From Carya illinoinensis (lineage: Eukaryota; Streptophyta; Magnoliopsida; Fagales; Juglandaceae): a DNA stretch of 64,000 bases. Every line of letters begins with the position of its first letter. The stretch's first letter is position 1. Positions 37,182 to 48,673 of the stretch are shown in pieces. The notes beneath the pieces are model-generated. The model did not search any database. It was not told where the DNA came from and saw nothing but the letters and a program-made list of their open reading frames with translations. The position numbers and the translations under genes are program-made. The DNA lies in assembly GCF_018687715.1 (NCBI RefSeq), contig NC_056755.1:10778501-10842500 (forward strand), in the 5' to 3' direction.

Positions 37182-37569
37182 AACCTTAACACCACTATAT
37201 AAATAAAGGATGTCACAACACAACTTGTATCACATGTTTAATAGTCAATTAGAATTAGATTAACACCACACGACCCGTCTTGATCCGTTTCATGCAAATA
37301 AGTTCAACAAACTCATATAATCCATTTGACCTAATTGACTTAATTTTATATGAAAATTAATATCCACAAATTTTAGTAGTCACATTATAATTAATCTCTC
37401 CAGGAAATGTGACTAAATACCAACAAAAAATGTCAATATTTTTAAAATATTAACTTATAATAATATCAATATTACAATCCCAACAATAACATACATAAGC
37501 ATACATAGTGTATAGTAATCTTCAAATAAAATTTAAACAGATTATATCGGTTCTTCACGATTTAAGAGC
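37182..37569. repeat. P450 downstream flank, array copy 3 (second part)
   Basis: Continues the flank interrupted by the Copia element (aaaaccttaacaccactatat...) and matches about 20600-20990. At 37560-37570 it runs directly into exon 2 of copy 3, because the last part of the gene and about 430 bp of flank are deleted. Confidence 0.7.
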
Positions 37570-38879
37570 TTATTAGCATCGGTCCAAACACTTGGGTCTC
37601 GCCCAATTGCCCATACGTTTACCAGCAACCTTGACTTCTTGGGGATGTGGAAGCCTTGGATAGTGATGTCCTCTGTAGCCTCATGGGGTATCAGTAGAGG
37701 TGCTACTGGATGAAGCCTCATGGTTTCCTTTACAACCTTGTCCAAGTATTCTAGCCTATCCAAATCTGACTCCTCTACCATCCTCTCCAAGCCCACTACA
37801 TCTTCCAACTCCTTTTGAAGTTTCTTCATTACCCTTGGATGCTTGATGACTTCTGAAATTGCCCACTCAATTGATGTTGCAATAGTATCCATTGATCCTA
37901 CAAGCATGTCCTGCAACGAAATCATTGTTAGGAAATTAGTGATCAACAACAAATTTGAATCAAATAGTATACAAGTTCAAGGAATGATTACCAAGATGAT
38001 GGCCTTGATATTGGATTGTTCAACACGGTACTCGGAGTCTTCACACCCCATGAAGCTTAGCATGATATCAACAAAGTCCTTAATTTTATTTAAATCTTTG
38101 GATTGGACATGAGCGTCGATAATTTTCTCAAAAAAGTCATCAAATATCTTATTAACAACTTTCATGCATCGCGTCAGCCCCTGAAAGTCAAGGGGACCAA
38201 TATAAGGAATGTGGTCACCAAGGTTAGGAGTAGCACCTAGATGCATACCCTCTTGAATTGAAGCCTTGAATCCCCTCTCATCAAAATCCTTATTCGTGTC
38301 CTTCTTCCCCAATACCATAAGGCAACTCATATCTGCATTGATGGATGAGACCTTGGACATTGAGATCAACATCAATACAATCAGAGGCTGCCTTTTCAAT
38401 AAACTTCACCAGTAGGCCAAGCTCTTCTTTCCTCATGGATTTGACATAATTGATTTCGGGGTTGCTAAGCAATTCAAGGGTGCACATCTTTCGAATGTTG
38501 CTCCAATAAGGACCATAAGGAGAGAAGGACAAGTTTGTTTGCCGTATAACATGTGCTTTGCAGCTTCACTAGGTGGTCTACTAGCAAAAACAAGATCATG
38601 CGCTTTAAGAAACAGTTTAGCAGCTTGGGGGGAGGAGACAACAATGGTGGGCACAAAGCCTAAGCACAAGTGCATGATGGGGCCATATTTTTAGGCTAGT
38701 CGATGAAGATCTCAATGAGGAAATTCCCCAAACTTATGAAGATTCCCAAAGATAGGCAAGCCTCTTGGACCAGGAGGTAGTTTCTTAGTCCTGTTCATCC
38801 TTCTCCATGTCCATTCTCGCAAGAGATAAGCAAGAATAACTAGCACAAGTATCGTCCATGTCCAAGCCATAATTGGCAT
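37570..38879 (-). pseudogene. Cytochrome P450 (CYP71 clan, CYP736A-like), array copy 3, 3' truncated
   Basis: Exon 1 is 38879-37992, intron 37991-37911 (81 bp, GT/AG kept), and exon 2 runs from 37910 to about 37570. The anchor MPIMAWTWTILVLVILAYLL and hinge [14 protein letters not shown] are intact. An upstream in-frame ATG at 38927 would add 16 residues. Lesions are CGA to TGA after FPH (shared with copy 2), CAA to TAA a few codons later in LAQKYG, a 1-base deletion near 38545 and a 1-base insertion near 38356. Exon 2 keeps [14 protein letters not shown] (ExxR) but ends at PSVWTDA: the haem-binding loop is gone. Confidence 0.85.
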
Positions 38880-40790
38880 GTTCCACTTAGATGTTGTTAT
38901 GGCTACAATATCTGAGTATTTATCCATGACAACATGGAAATTGCATAAAATATTAGAAAGGTTTGGTTATAAAAAGTCTTTTAACTCATTTTATTATTAT
39001 AACTTTTCTAAATTACCACATAAAATATAATAAACAATTCAAAATTTTTAAATCTCAAAATAATAATATTAAGAAATAATATTCCAACAATATTTTTCTC
39101 AACTTTTATCTCAATTCACTATCCAAACTTCCCTGTTCATCCTTCTTCTTACTCTCTTTCTAAGGAAAGAAAAAAGAGAGAGTATAAATAGGTCTAATGA
39201 GAACATCTTGAAATGACTCTAATCTCCAGATGTTCTCATTAATTAGTTCAACCCAAATATTTAAACATATATGCAAAGAGATGGAATATATTAACAAAAA
39301 AGAATAGAGATGGTGTATGTTTCGAAAAGATATATAAAAGGAAAACATAAGACTTCTTCAAGAAAACAATATTTGCTGGGAATGGGAACGACAGGAATGC
39401 ATGGGAAATGAGGATGGCCAATGAGAACATCGATCAAGAGATAAGCCATTGTATAACAGTGTAGTTTCAAGAAATGGCTTAAAATAATGGTGGCCTCTTC
39501 GATCTAAACATGGTGAATGATGATTGGAATTTCGGGGAGAATGTGATCTAGAATTATGGGATAAAAAACAGATATTAGGGCTGGAATTTGGCTTTTGAAA
39601 GAAAAGAAAGAAACAAAGAAAGATGGATGTTAAGAAAAAAGGATAATTTTTAAATAGGTAGCTCATAAATTTAGAGCTACGCTATATACTACACTTTTTT
39701 CTACTTCTATCGAGCTATGTCGATGCGTTATTATTCTCAATATTTGGAATATTTCTTATATATATATATATAATTGACAATGAATTAGTGTGAGTGGGAC
39801 TTGTACTTTTTTATAAAACATCACAACACAGCAATATGCAATCTAGTTGGCTGGGTGAAAATAAATTAAATATCTGTCATTATGGTTCGCACACAAGTAA
39901 GTCTTTTGAAGAAATCATGTTATAATATAAAGAGAATACATTCTCTTTGAAAAATGATGTGATTTACTATTAAAAAATAATTTTTTTATGTGAATCATAT
40001 ATTTATTTATTTTTTTAAAGAAAAGAGTATGTACACAAGATTTATATATTTTAAAACTGTAAATATCATTTCTCTAATATAAATCAATCGTGCCATAATT
40101 TCCATCTCATTTAATGCAAGGAAAAAAAACAACCTCAATCAAGCAGTGCTCAACCTCCAATACCAGATGACGCAAGAAAAGAAAAAAAGAAAATCTCAAA
40201 CAAAAAACTGCAACAAAAAGACAACCTCTAGAAAAAAAGTCATTTCCATCTCAGCTAACATACGAAATCATTTCGTGCTTATGAGAGAGGGAGAAAAAAA
40301 ATTGCTTGATTTCAACACGCAAGAATAAAAAAACACTTCTAAGAAAAAGTCGTTATTTTCATCTTAGATATTGCAAGAAGATAAATAATACCTGAGACAG
40401 AGAAATCTTGGTCAAAAGAGGATGCTCTTGTTATAAGTACCCTACAATAAACGAAGATTTAAATGAAAATTTCAAGCCCAGAATGTCCGAAAGGAACCAA
40501 TCATCACTTACAGCACACAGAAAACGAACCAAAATGATAAACCAAACAAAGACTAAATTCAACCACACCTGTGACAAATAGAAATTTCAGGATCGTGAAG
40601 TACTATAAAAGATAAGATCGATATGTATAATAAAAACTTTATATGACAGATCGAAATATCCCTTTATAAATGCGGAGTATGCAATTTGTTTTCACTCATG
40701 TCACATCATGTGAAATGCAAGGTTAGGTTTGCTAACTTTAAGTTCAAATATAAAATTCTCTTCTCATTAATTTCATTTCATTTTATCTCA
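38880..40790. other. P450 spacer upstream of copy 3, no gene
   Basis: About 38985-39130 is a copy of the AT-rich MITE-like repeat. About 39960-40080 is a dispersed repeat also seen at 12860-12950. About 40470-40600 matches the spacer upstream of copy 1 (18300-18520). Short open frames near 39358-39666 and 40146-40328 lack any family features and are probably chance. Confidence 0.5.
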
Positions 40791-41160
40791 TCATTATAAT
40801 TTTTTTAAATTCACATACGAAATATAATAAACAATTCAATTTTTTTAAATTCCAATTGAACTTTTTCAAATCTCAAAATAATAATAATATTAAAATATTA
40901 TATTTTAAAGTTTCATTTAAAACAAAAAATTCTTATCCGATCATTTGAATTTAGAAACAATCTCAACTACTCTCATCTCATATCCTCATTATAATTTTTT
41001 AATTTCTCACACAAAATTTAATAAACAATTTAATTTTTTTCAAATTTTAAAACAATAATAATATTAAAAAATAGTATTATAATAATATTTTATTCAACTT
41101 TCATATCAATCCATCACATTTTAGCTCATTATCCAAATGCACCTAACTCATTTCTTTCTA
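40790..41160. repeat. Two adjacent AT-rich MITE-like repeats
   Basis: Two direct copies of the family seen at 4867-5077 (cacacaaaat...aataaacaattc cores near 40815 and 41010). Confidence 0.6.
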
Positions 41161-41356
41161 TTGTCTATTTATTTCTATTTCTATCTATTTAAAGTTTTAA
41201 GATATGTTAGGTCGATTTCTTGACATAGAAACAACAAATGGATTTAATGCCTTCTACAATAATGGAGCAAATTTCTTCCCCATGTGAAAAAGGAACGAAG
41301 GCACACTCAACATATCTTTGTATTCTACACCAAACAGAGGCTCATAAGAAAGCAAT

Positions 41357-41686
41357 TGAGGAATAAATCTAATATTATTATTTGGAGATAAAGTCTTGGA
41401 CATACTTATAAACAATGAGCAACTTTATCTTGTAGAATTGGTTTTTTAAAAAAGTTAGGCTATAAATTTCTTTATGGTATCAGAACCTGCTACAGGACGA
41501 ATGAGGGCCCATATTACTTAACCTATGATAAGGACTAAAAAAAATATTAACCTGCACGTGAGGAAAAATGTTAAAAAATAAATCTCATATTATATATGAA
41601 GAAGATATTAAACATATTTATAAATAATGATAAGTCGTCTTTTATAGACCTAATTTTCTAAGAGAGTTCGGTTCATAAATTTTTCA
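41357..41686 (+). mobile_element. TRIM (terminal-repeat retrotransposon in miniature)
   Basis: Two direct terminal repeats of about 118 bp (41357-41473 and 41569-41686; aggaataaatct and aaaaataaatct at matching points) flank only about 95 bp. The interior begins with tggtatcagaacctgctaca, a primer-binding site for initiator tRNA-Met, and ends in a purine-rich gtgaggaaaaa. This is the layout of plant TRIM elements, which carry no protein and depend on other elements for movement. No 5-bp duplication was seen. Confidence 0.7.
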
Positions 41687-42109
41687 TTAGCTAACTCAAG
41701 CAAGCCTCCCACGTCAGATGCCTCGGCTGGCTCAAGGAAATCTCCCACGTCAGATGCCTCTCGAGAAGATCCTTCTGGAATTACAGTAGGCTGATACCTA
41801 CCCAGAGGGTAGGATGGTTGTACTGAAATGTATTATGGCCGACACCCTTTAACAAACTCTGCCACAATGTAAATGTTTCTGTAATGCAGCTTGAGAATAT
41901 TCTATGGTGAGAGTTGTTAGGATTTTTTTGTATATATATACATTCCTTCACTCTGTTTTCCTTACATTGTTTGTCTCAACATATCTTAATATGATTAAGA
42001 TTTAATAAAGACAATGATACTTATAGAGATTCATAATCAATCAATGTAAACATGTCAATTCATGGAAAATGAAATTCAATTTTATAAAAGTATCAATCAT
42101 GTAATTTAC
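41687..42109. other. Spacer with a short tandem repeat, no gene
   Basis: The phrase tcccacgtcagatgcctc occurs twice near 41707 and 41742. The part around 41925-41960 resembles the end of an LTR (ttgttaggatttttttgtatatatatac), but no partner was found. Confidence 0.35.
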
Positions 42110-42836
42110 AGTTTTAAAAGAGTTGTAAGGAATTTTTAGGTTAATTATTTTTTATACAATAAATCATTTCTATTCATTTAATGAAAATTATTCAATTACA
42201 ATCTTTTTTCATTTTGTTTTATTAATTTATATAAAATAAAACATTTTTTTAATAAAATGATGTAAAAATAGACGCGTTATCACGTAAAAGGGATATGGAC
42301 AATTGTAAAAGGAATAAAATATAAACATAATAAAATCCATACCTCAATGGGCTTGGATCAACCAAGGGCTAACTTTGCAGTATGTCATGGGTGTTGTATG
42401 CATGCTGCTGTTGCTCTCGGGCTCCCAACAACTTCTTCATGCCATTTGTTACGAGAGGTGCTGAGTTTTAAGATATGAGTAGTTTATTATACAGATTAAA
42501 TTAAACACGATCTGCTCAATTAAATCGACCCAAACTCCTTAACACGGCTCACATAAATAATAGATGGTACAATACAACCTACATAATCTATTTAATAATC
42601 AATTAGAGTTGAATTAATACGACACGACCCATCTTGATCCATTTTGTATAATTAAAATCAACTGACTCGTATAATCTATTTGACGTAATTGACATAATTT
42701 TATATCAAAATTAATATATACAAAATTTAGTAGCCACGTTATAATCAATATCTCCAAGAAATGTGACTAAATACCAACAAAAAATGTCAATGTTTTTAAA
42801 AGATTAACTTATAATAATATCAATAACAAACATAAG

Positions 42837-42872
<36 letters not shown>

Positions 42873-43326
42873 ATCGTAATCTTTAAATAAAATTTAAACA
42901 GCTTTATGGGTTGTTTGCGATTTAAGAGGATTGACCATTTATTAATTGTGTCTTATCAAGTTGATATATTTTAATCCGAACTCATTTATCTCAAACTTAA
43001 ACCCATTTATTGTTGTATTCATGTTGACTGCAGTTGGCTGGAGAGCTGTTCTTCCTGGATGCTTCACTGCCATTTACAGCTAAGACGATATGCAAATGCT
43101 TGTGATTAGCTTGTGTATTCTGGCTAGTGTATTTCACATACAATTATGTCTCTCTTATGTTATGACTATTTTTCTTATTACATATTGGACAGAAAGTACA
43201 ATGAGTTGCATAAAAGCAAATCTCAAAATTAAAGGAACATCATATATATCTTCATGAAGAGTTCTAATAACATGAGTGCGATAGGGGCATGCATTTTCAT
43301 GAAATCAAAAAAGGAGATCTCCTTTC
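42110..43326. repeat. P450 downstream flank, array copy 4, with (TA)n
   Basis: Closely matches 20085-21426. A (ta)n run lies at 42838-42870. No gene. Confidence 0.75.
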
Positions 43327-43574
43327 TCATTTGTAAAGGCGATAATGGGGAATAGCAAGTAGATGTTTGGCTCTAGGAATTGTAAGGCCAAACTCCTCAG
43401 TCATGTCCAACTTAGTTGGTACCATGTTATTAGGAAGCTCCCAATCAAACAATGGACAAGCTGTACCACCACGAGCCGAACTGCGATTAGACCCAACTGT
43501 AACCTCGGGCAGACTGTTCTCCCGGAGCCGAATGGGAGAAGTTGAAAGTCACATTTATGGGAAGAACTTCTCAT
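43327..43574 (-). pseudogene. Cytochrome P450, array copy 4 (C-terminal fragment)
   Basis: Only the end of exon 2 remains. The minus strand reads [20 protein letters not shown] (haem loop) and continues to [15 protein letters not shown] at 43327. The arginine of FxxGxRxC is threonine, as in copy 2, and the glycine after the cysteine is arginine. One further frame change follows VHC. Upstream, a deletion joins gtcac to tttatgggaagaacttctca, and at 43574 the sequence switches to the CACTA-like element. The fragment cannot fold as a P450. Confidence 0.8.
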
Positions 43575-44171
43575 AGAAATCAATAATTAATTTAGAAAAG
43601 ACAAATACAATTCATGATTAATTTAAATTTACAAAACACAAAATATTCTCTACTAAAAAAAAAAAATGCAAATAAAAGATACAGACTACTACGACCAACT
43701 CTCTACATGCATCCTCGACTGCAGCTAGGCGTGTTTCTAATCAGGTCAGCTGAGTACTGATTGTGACTTGAGTCGCAGACATGGTATTAATTTTTGTAAA
43801 TAAGTTGGAGATGCTAGCATTAACATCTATGTATAAGTCAGAGATGCTAGCATTAATCTCTATACGTAAGTCAGATATGGTACTATAGATCTCCATACAT
43901 ATGCATCAATTACTACTGACATCTGTCTACGTATCTCTACATGCACTATATTTGCCATTTCCTCACGAGTATATGTGTGTGATGCCTTGGTCTGCATGGA
44001 TGTCTTACCGGTCGATACTCCATGATCTCTCGAGTATGTATCTCCCTGAGTTTCGACCTGTTCTAGACTAGGACCATGAAGACGATGTCTCGATTGACCC
44101 GTGCTTCCTGACATGGTGGAGGAATTGATCGGTCTAATTGGGTTCCAGACACGCGCTGCCCCGAAATGTAG
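43575..44171 (-). pseudogene. CACTA-like element fragment with transposon ORF, copy C
   Basis: Matches 13620-14215 and 27605-28210. The minus-strand frame near 43870-44130 reads TREEMANIVHVEIRRQMSVV, the same arginine-rich end as in copies A and B. It is cut on the left by fusion to the P450 fragment and on the right by a Gypsy-like LTR. Confidence 0.55.
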
Positions 44172-46587
44172 TGTGACACCCCCAACTCCCACGTACAAAC
44201 ACGTGGAAATCGAGGTGTCGGGATGATGACAATACGGGTTACACACCCCCAACGACAAGTGTTAAGTATGTGCACATGCAACACGTGTAAGACAAGACGC
44301 AGCAGATACGTTAAAGTTAATCAATTAAGTATCAAAATTGTTAAATATAAATTCTTTTAAATATAAGCATTTCAAAAATATTACAGTTGTCCAGTAAAAA
44401 CATAATAAAACTAGAATACAAGATCCAAAAGTAGTAAACAAATTCCGATATAAGAGCGAGTGGCACCAAATCATTCTTTCGGCAGAGCCACTTCCTCAGG
44501 CTCGGCCTCATCGACATCTGCATCACAATCTACGATATCAAAAGATGGTACCGCATGTAAGTAATAATCCAAACAGCCCACAAAATAAAAATACATTCAT
44601 GCAACAACAATATGCATGCACATGATGACAGATGCATGAGGCCCAAAAATCATTTTTCCTGAAAATGAATATTTTTCCATGCACGCCAAAATCCCATTTT
44701 GACCCAAAACATTTCCATTAAAACATCCGCCCTTTTTTCAGAAAATGACCCAACAGAAATTTTACCATTTTTTCAGAAAATGGTCCACATATCTCCATTA
44801 ATCAAATCTCGCCATTTTCCAAGAAAATGGCCCAACATAAATTCTACCATTTTGTCAGAAAATGGTCCGCATATTTCCATTAATCAAATCTCGTCATTTT
44901 TTCAGAAAATTGCTCACATAGAAAATCCATCATTTTTCCCGAAAGTGGTCCCCATAGAAAATCCATCATTTTTCCAGAAAATGGTCCACATGTCCTTAAC
45001 CAAGTCTTGCCATTTTCCTAGAAAATGGTCTATTATCCAATTATCAAAACCAATTATCCAATTTTACCGTATGCACCATGATCTCCCCTAGGGATTATCT
45101 GTATACTCTGACTCTCATCACCCCATCACAAGTAACGACCACGCATGTGATTTTGTAACGAGAGATACCTAGCTCCGTGCCTAGCGCGTACCATGACCAG
45201 GCATCCTCTAGCCCCTGCCAGCAAAGGGGTCACGAAGTCGACACGACAGTATTATCGTATTATCTGAACCTGTTGTCGCCCAGTGACAACCCAGGGGATG
45301 TCACTCAGTATATTCAGCTCGCGAGTCCCGAGTGACCAAAGGAGCTCCATTGACATAGTGTCCCATCTCGACTTGGGGTCGTGATACACACGCACCCAAA
45401 AATCTTTTTACACATGAAAACCCAACACATGAAAATGCGTGCAATTATGTGAAATTCCAGTTTTCACTTTACAAATATGAACATGCGTGCACTATGCAAT
45501 GTATGACACGAAACAAAAATCCAACAACAACAAATCTCAACATCAACTAATCACACAAACAACTTTGTTCTTCATTGTAATCGACCCCTGACTCCTTGGA
45601 CTCAGTTCGGCACAACCAACCAAATTCACATAATAATTGTTAATGCAAAATATATTTAAATCTCAAAAGTTATTTGAAAAATACTTCCAGTGTTATAATA
45701 TAATTTTTAGAGGATCAATGAGCTGCAAAAGGTGTCAGCAAAGCAACGTCACAATGCAAAATTCACTATGGCCATGGGTCTCAAAATACCCAAATTTGAA
45801 CGGAGACAAACGAAGATTAGGGAAGGCTAGGGTAGGACTTAGGGGTGTTGGTGAAACTAAAGGTAGTGGTGGTTGGCCAAGGGTGGCGGCGTATAGGGTA
45901 GTTGATAGCCAAAAAGACAAAATCAGAAAGTGAGATGGTTGGGCTTCACCGGTGGCGGATTGGGGTTGGAGAAGGGTGGTTTGGGTTGTTGGGAGGCCGG
46001 TGAAGAAGTGATGAAGATATGGTAGCCAACGGCGGCGCGACAGTGGCTTTGGAATACGAAAGGGCTGCGGCTTGGATTCTCTTGTGGCGGATAATGGCGG
46101 CATGAGAGGGGCTAATATTGGAAGGGGATGGATGCTGTCCGGAGATGAAGAGAATGGGCTGGGTGGTGTTGGCCAAGCCAGCGTGTGGCAGTGCACATGA
46201 GAGGATGAAGAAAACAAATGAAGGAGGGAGGGAAATTTGTGGGTTTCGAACTGGCTACCACAGCAGAGAAAGGCTGTGGGGGGGGGAGGTGGAGAGTGGT
46301 GTAGGAGAGGTCGGTGGCGTGAGCTACGCCGATGGGTGGTGGTGTTCTGGCTGGGTCACGGCGGTTGGAGTGGATTGGGTAGGGGGAGGGGCAGCCCAGT
46401 AATTTAAATTAAAGAGCAATTTAAACAATAATTAATATTAAGAAAGTACATTAAAATTAATTTCACAACTTAAAAAATCACAAAATAATATCACAAAAAT
46501 CACGGTTAATTTTAAACAAGAGAACCACTAATTATAATAATTTAAATAATCCTCAAATGAAAATACACGTAAATACGGGGTATCACA
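44172..46587 (-). repeat. 3' LTR of a Gypsy-like retrotransposon (2.4 kb)
   Basis: On the minus strand the segment opens TGTGATACCCCGTATTTACG at 46587 and closes ...GGGGGTGTCACA at 44172. Immediately outside the 46587 end is a polypurine tract. The left junction falls inside the CACTA-like fragment C. GC-rich open frames near 45735-46400 lie in the LTR on both strands, are not conserved proteins, and are left uncalled. Confidence 0.7.
44690..45035. repeat. Palindrome-bearing tandem repeats inside the Gypsy-like LTR
   Basis: Repeats of ccattttttcagaaaatggtcc and close variants recur about every 42 bp, in higher-order units of about 83 bp (44763 and 44846). Each core is an inverted repeat (CCATTTT/AAAATGG), so every unit could fold into a hairpin. 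Confidence 0.75.
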
Positions 46588-46602
46588 TCCTCCCCCCTTA
46601 AA
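46588..46602 (-). other. Gypsy-like polypurine tract
   Basis: Plus-strand tcctccccccttaaa reads on the minus strand as aagggggg agga directly before the LTR start. It fixes the element's orientation. Confidence 0.75.
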
Positions 46603-47594
46603 ATAAAATTTCGTCCTTGAAATTTAAAAGATCAAACATCAACGCTAAGGCAGTTACAAGATATGACTATAAACACCCGAACGGATATGGGCATTGCTTG
46701 CACAACTTTCCAAAACCTGTGAATAAACCACACAAGACACTCATTACAAGAGATTAGCTTAGACTCATACCTGCAATTGACTCTAGTGTCCTGAGTCTCT
46801 GGAACTCACCGCCACCTGTGACTAGCCGAGGCCTTTGGTGGCCACAAGGGATACTGTTCTCTCTCAAGTCTACTCCTATAGGCGATTCCACCATACTTGC
46901 ATTGGTCTCCTAGTGACACATCACGTCTAGAACTCCTAAGGCGGTCAAGTAATCCAAAATCTCCACTTCCACAAGAACCCTAATACGACACCTAGTAAAT
47001 TCCAATAATTATCTTCCTACAATAAACTGCACTAACTTCAATCGACTCCTATGCTCTATCTTCCTAACAATCATTGTATACTACACTTTGGTAACTCATT
47101 ACCCACTTCTCAAGTTAACCATAAATAAGCATAATTTGCACAACCAAATGATAAATCTCCAATTACAACTATCATCCCAAGATTTTCAGTCACCACTAAT
47201 TCCTCAAAATTTGAACTCCTAATTATAGCACAAAATATCATGCTCCTGCTACGCACTCTGATAATTCACCAAAATGCATAAAATTACATTCTCACAAAAT
47301 AACCCCATTGAGTACAAGGTGGCTCAGCACCTACTAACCAAAGAACTCTTAACACATTCTAGTAGAAAATCCTCTATCTCCGAAAATCATGAATTATCAC
47401 CATTCATTCCTTAGTTGGCTCTCGCTGCTTTAATCCAAATCATTGTTCCACAAAATACATCCATGATCAGTACAAGAAAACCAGTATCAAACAACCTCAA
47501 CATCCCAAATTGAAAAGAAGTAACTTCACCCCAAAATACACATGTCTTATCTAAGATAAGGAACATCCCTTAAAAGGCTCGAATCCATTCTAAC
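46603..47594 (-). mobile_element. Gypsy-like element interior fragment
   Basis: Begins tttcgtccttgaaattt next to the polypurine tract, a common 3' interior sequence of plant Gypsy elements. No protease, reverse transcriptase or integrase could be read, so only the 3' untranslated region or a decayed end remains. The other LTR is not in the window. Confidence 0.4.
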
Positions 47595-48673
47595 CAACCA
47601 ACAATTTTGTGTTTGATGAATTTTTTCTAACACTCAAATTGTCACAAAGGGGTAGATTTTGATGGTGTCATCTATGATTGAAATGATTTGCCATATTGAT
47701 GAAAAATCTGCATTTTTTATTGCTATAATGACTTGTTGCACATCTCTCTCCAAAATAATTTGCCATATTGATGGAGATTCCGCATTTCCTATTACTATAA
47801 TGACTTGTTGTGAGTCACCAAAAGTTAAATTGATTGCTGCCAATTGTGCCATTGAGGGCACACATCAATTTTGTGTTGCATAAATTTTTTCTAACACTCC
47901 AATCGTCACAAAGGTGTAGATTTTGATGGGTGTCATCTATGATTGAAATGATTTGCCATATTGATGGAGAATCCGCATTTTCTATTGTTGTAATGACCTG
48001 TTGCACATCTCCCTTCTAAATGAGATATTTTAGCTGCAGAGAGTTTGCTAGTTGTGATGCTATAAAGGTTGTAGATGCTTCATATATAACTAGAATTGTG
48101 GAAAGGACTTTTGAAGTCCAAATTGTTAAGATCATACCTTACAAATTGTGACAAATTGTCAATGATGAGGAGAATGAGGCTCTAACTATTGCATAAAAGG
48201 AAATACTCCAGTAGTTATCAATAATACCCAATCTATTATGAGTTGATCAGTAGAGATATGAGATTTATTGGCCATTTGCTTTGGCTCTCCAAGGTATCCG
48301 AGTGAATGGACATTCCATGAAAAGGTGGAGTACTATAGATTCTTCTTCCCCATTACACAAAGGATAGTGCACTTTTAAATGATTTCCCAAAGAAACAACT
48401 TATGTCTATCATGGATTTTCAATTATCAGAGTTTCTCCAGTATAGGACTTGGGAAGTTTTGTAAGGGAGTTCTAGTTACATTTGCCACAATGGGGTATGC
48501 TGAAGCAGTTTAAGTTTAAAATATCCAGAGTCGGATTCCAAGATTCTGAACAAATATTAGTAGATTGACCATTGAAATTTTGATAGCATCTACCTTTTCA
48601 GAGTAGCCCTTTTGTCTTTAGAATGCCCCACTTGACCTAGGAGTTTGATGGTTTAGATAAAACAGTCCAAAAA
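47595..48673 (-). pseudogene. LINE 3' part (zf-RVT and RNase H), split from 58628-61075
   Basis: The minus strand resumes after the LTR element with a post-RT segment (48673-48560). Then a zf-RVT cysteine region appears near 48365-48290 (CTILCVMGKKN..., degenerate CPLC motif, then STFSWNVH). RNase H pieces follow, such as AINLTFGDSQQVI and NADSPSIWQIISIIDD. The RNase H segment is partly duplicated in tandem: NAD/NAE-SPSIWQI repeats near 47700, 47780 and 47970, with unit spacings of about 72 and 190 bp. It reads on from 58628, so the LTR element at 48674-58627 landed inside this LINE. Confidence 0.65.

Noticed and set aside
39358..39666. Open frame of 102 codons on the minus strand
   Set aside because: Serine- and histidine-rich composition, no family features, and no counterpart kept open in the homologous spacer.
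44699..45091. Repetitive 130-codon protein
   Set aside because: It is a translation of the 42-bp tandem repeat inside the LTR. Each repeat gives FSENDP/FQKMVH-like peptides with no independent support.
45735..46402. GC-rich open frames on both strands (up to 160 codons)
   Set aside because: They lie inside a Gypsy-like LTR, have low-complexity proline/serine or glycine/valine composition, and overlap each other on opposite strands.
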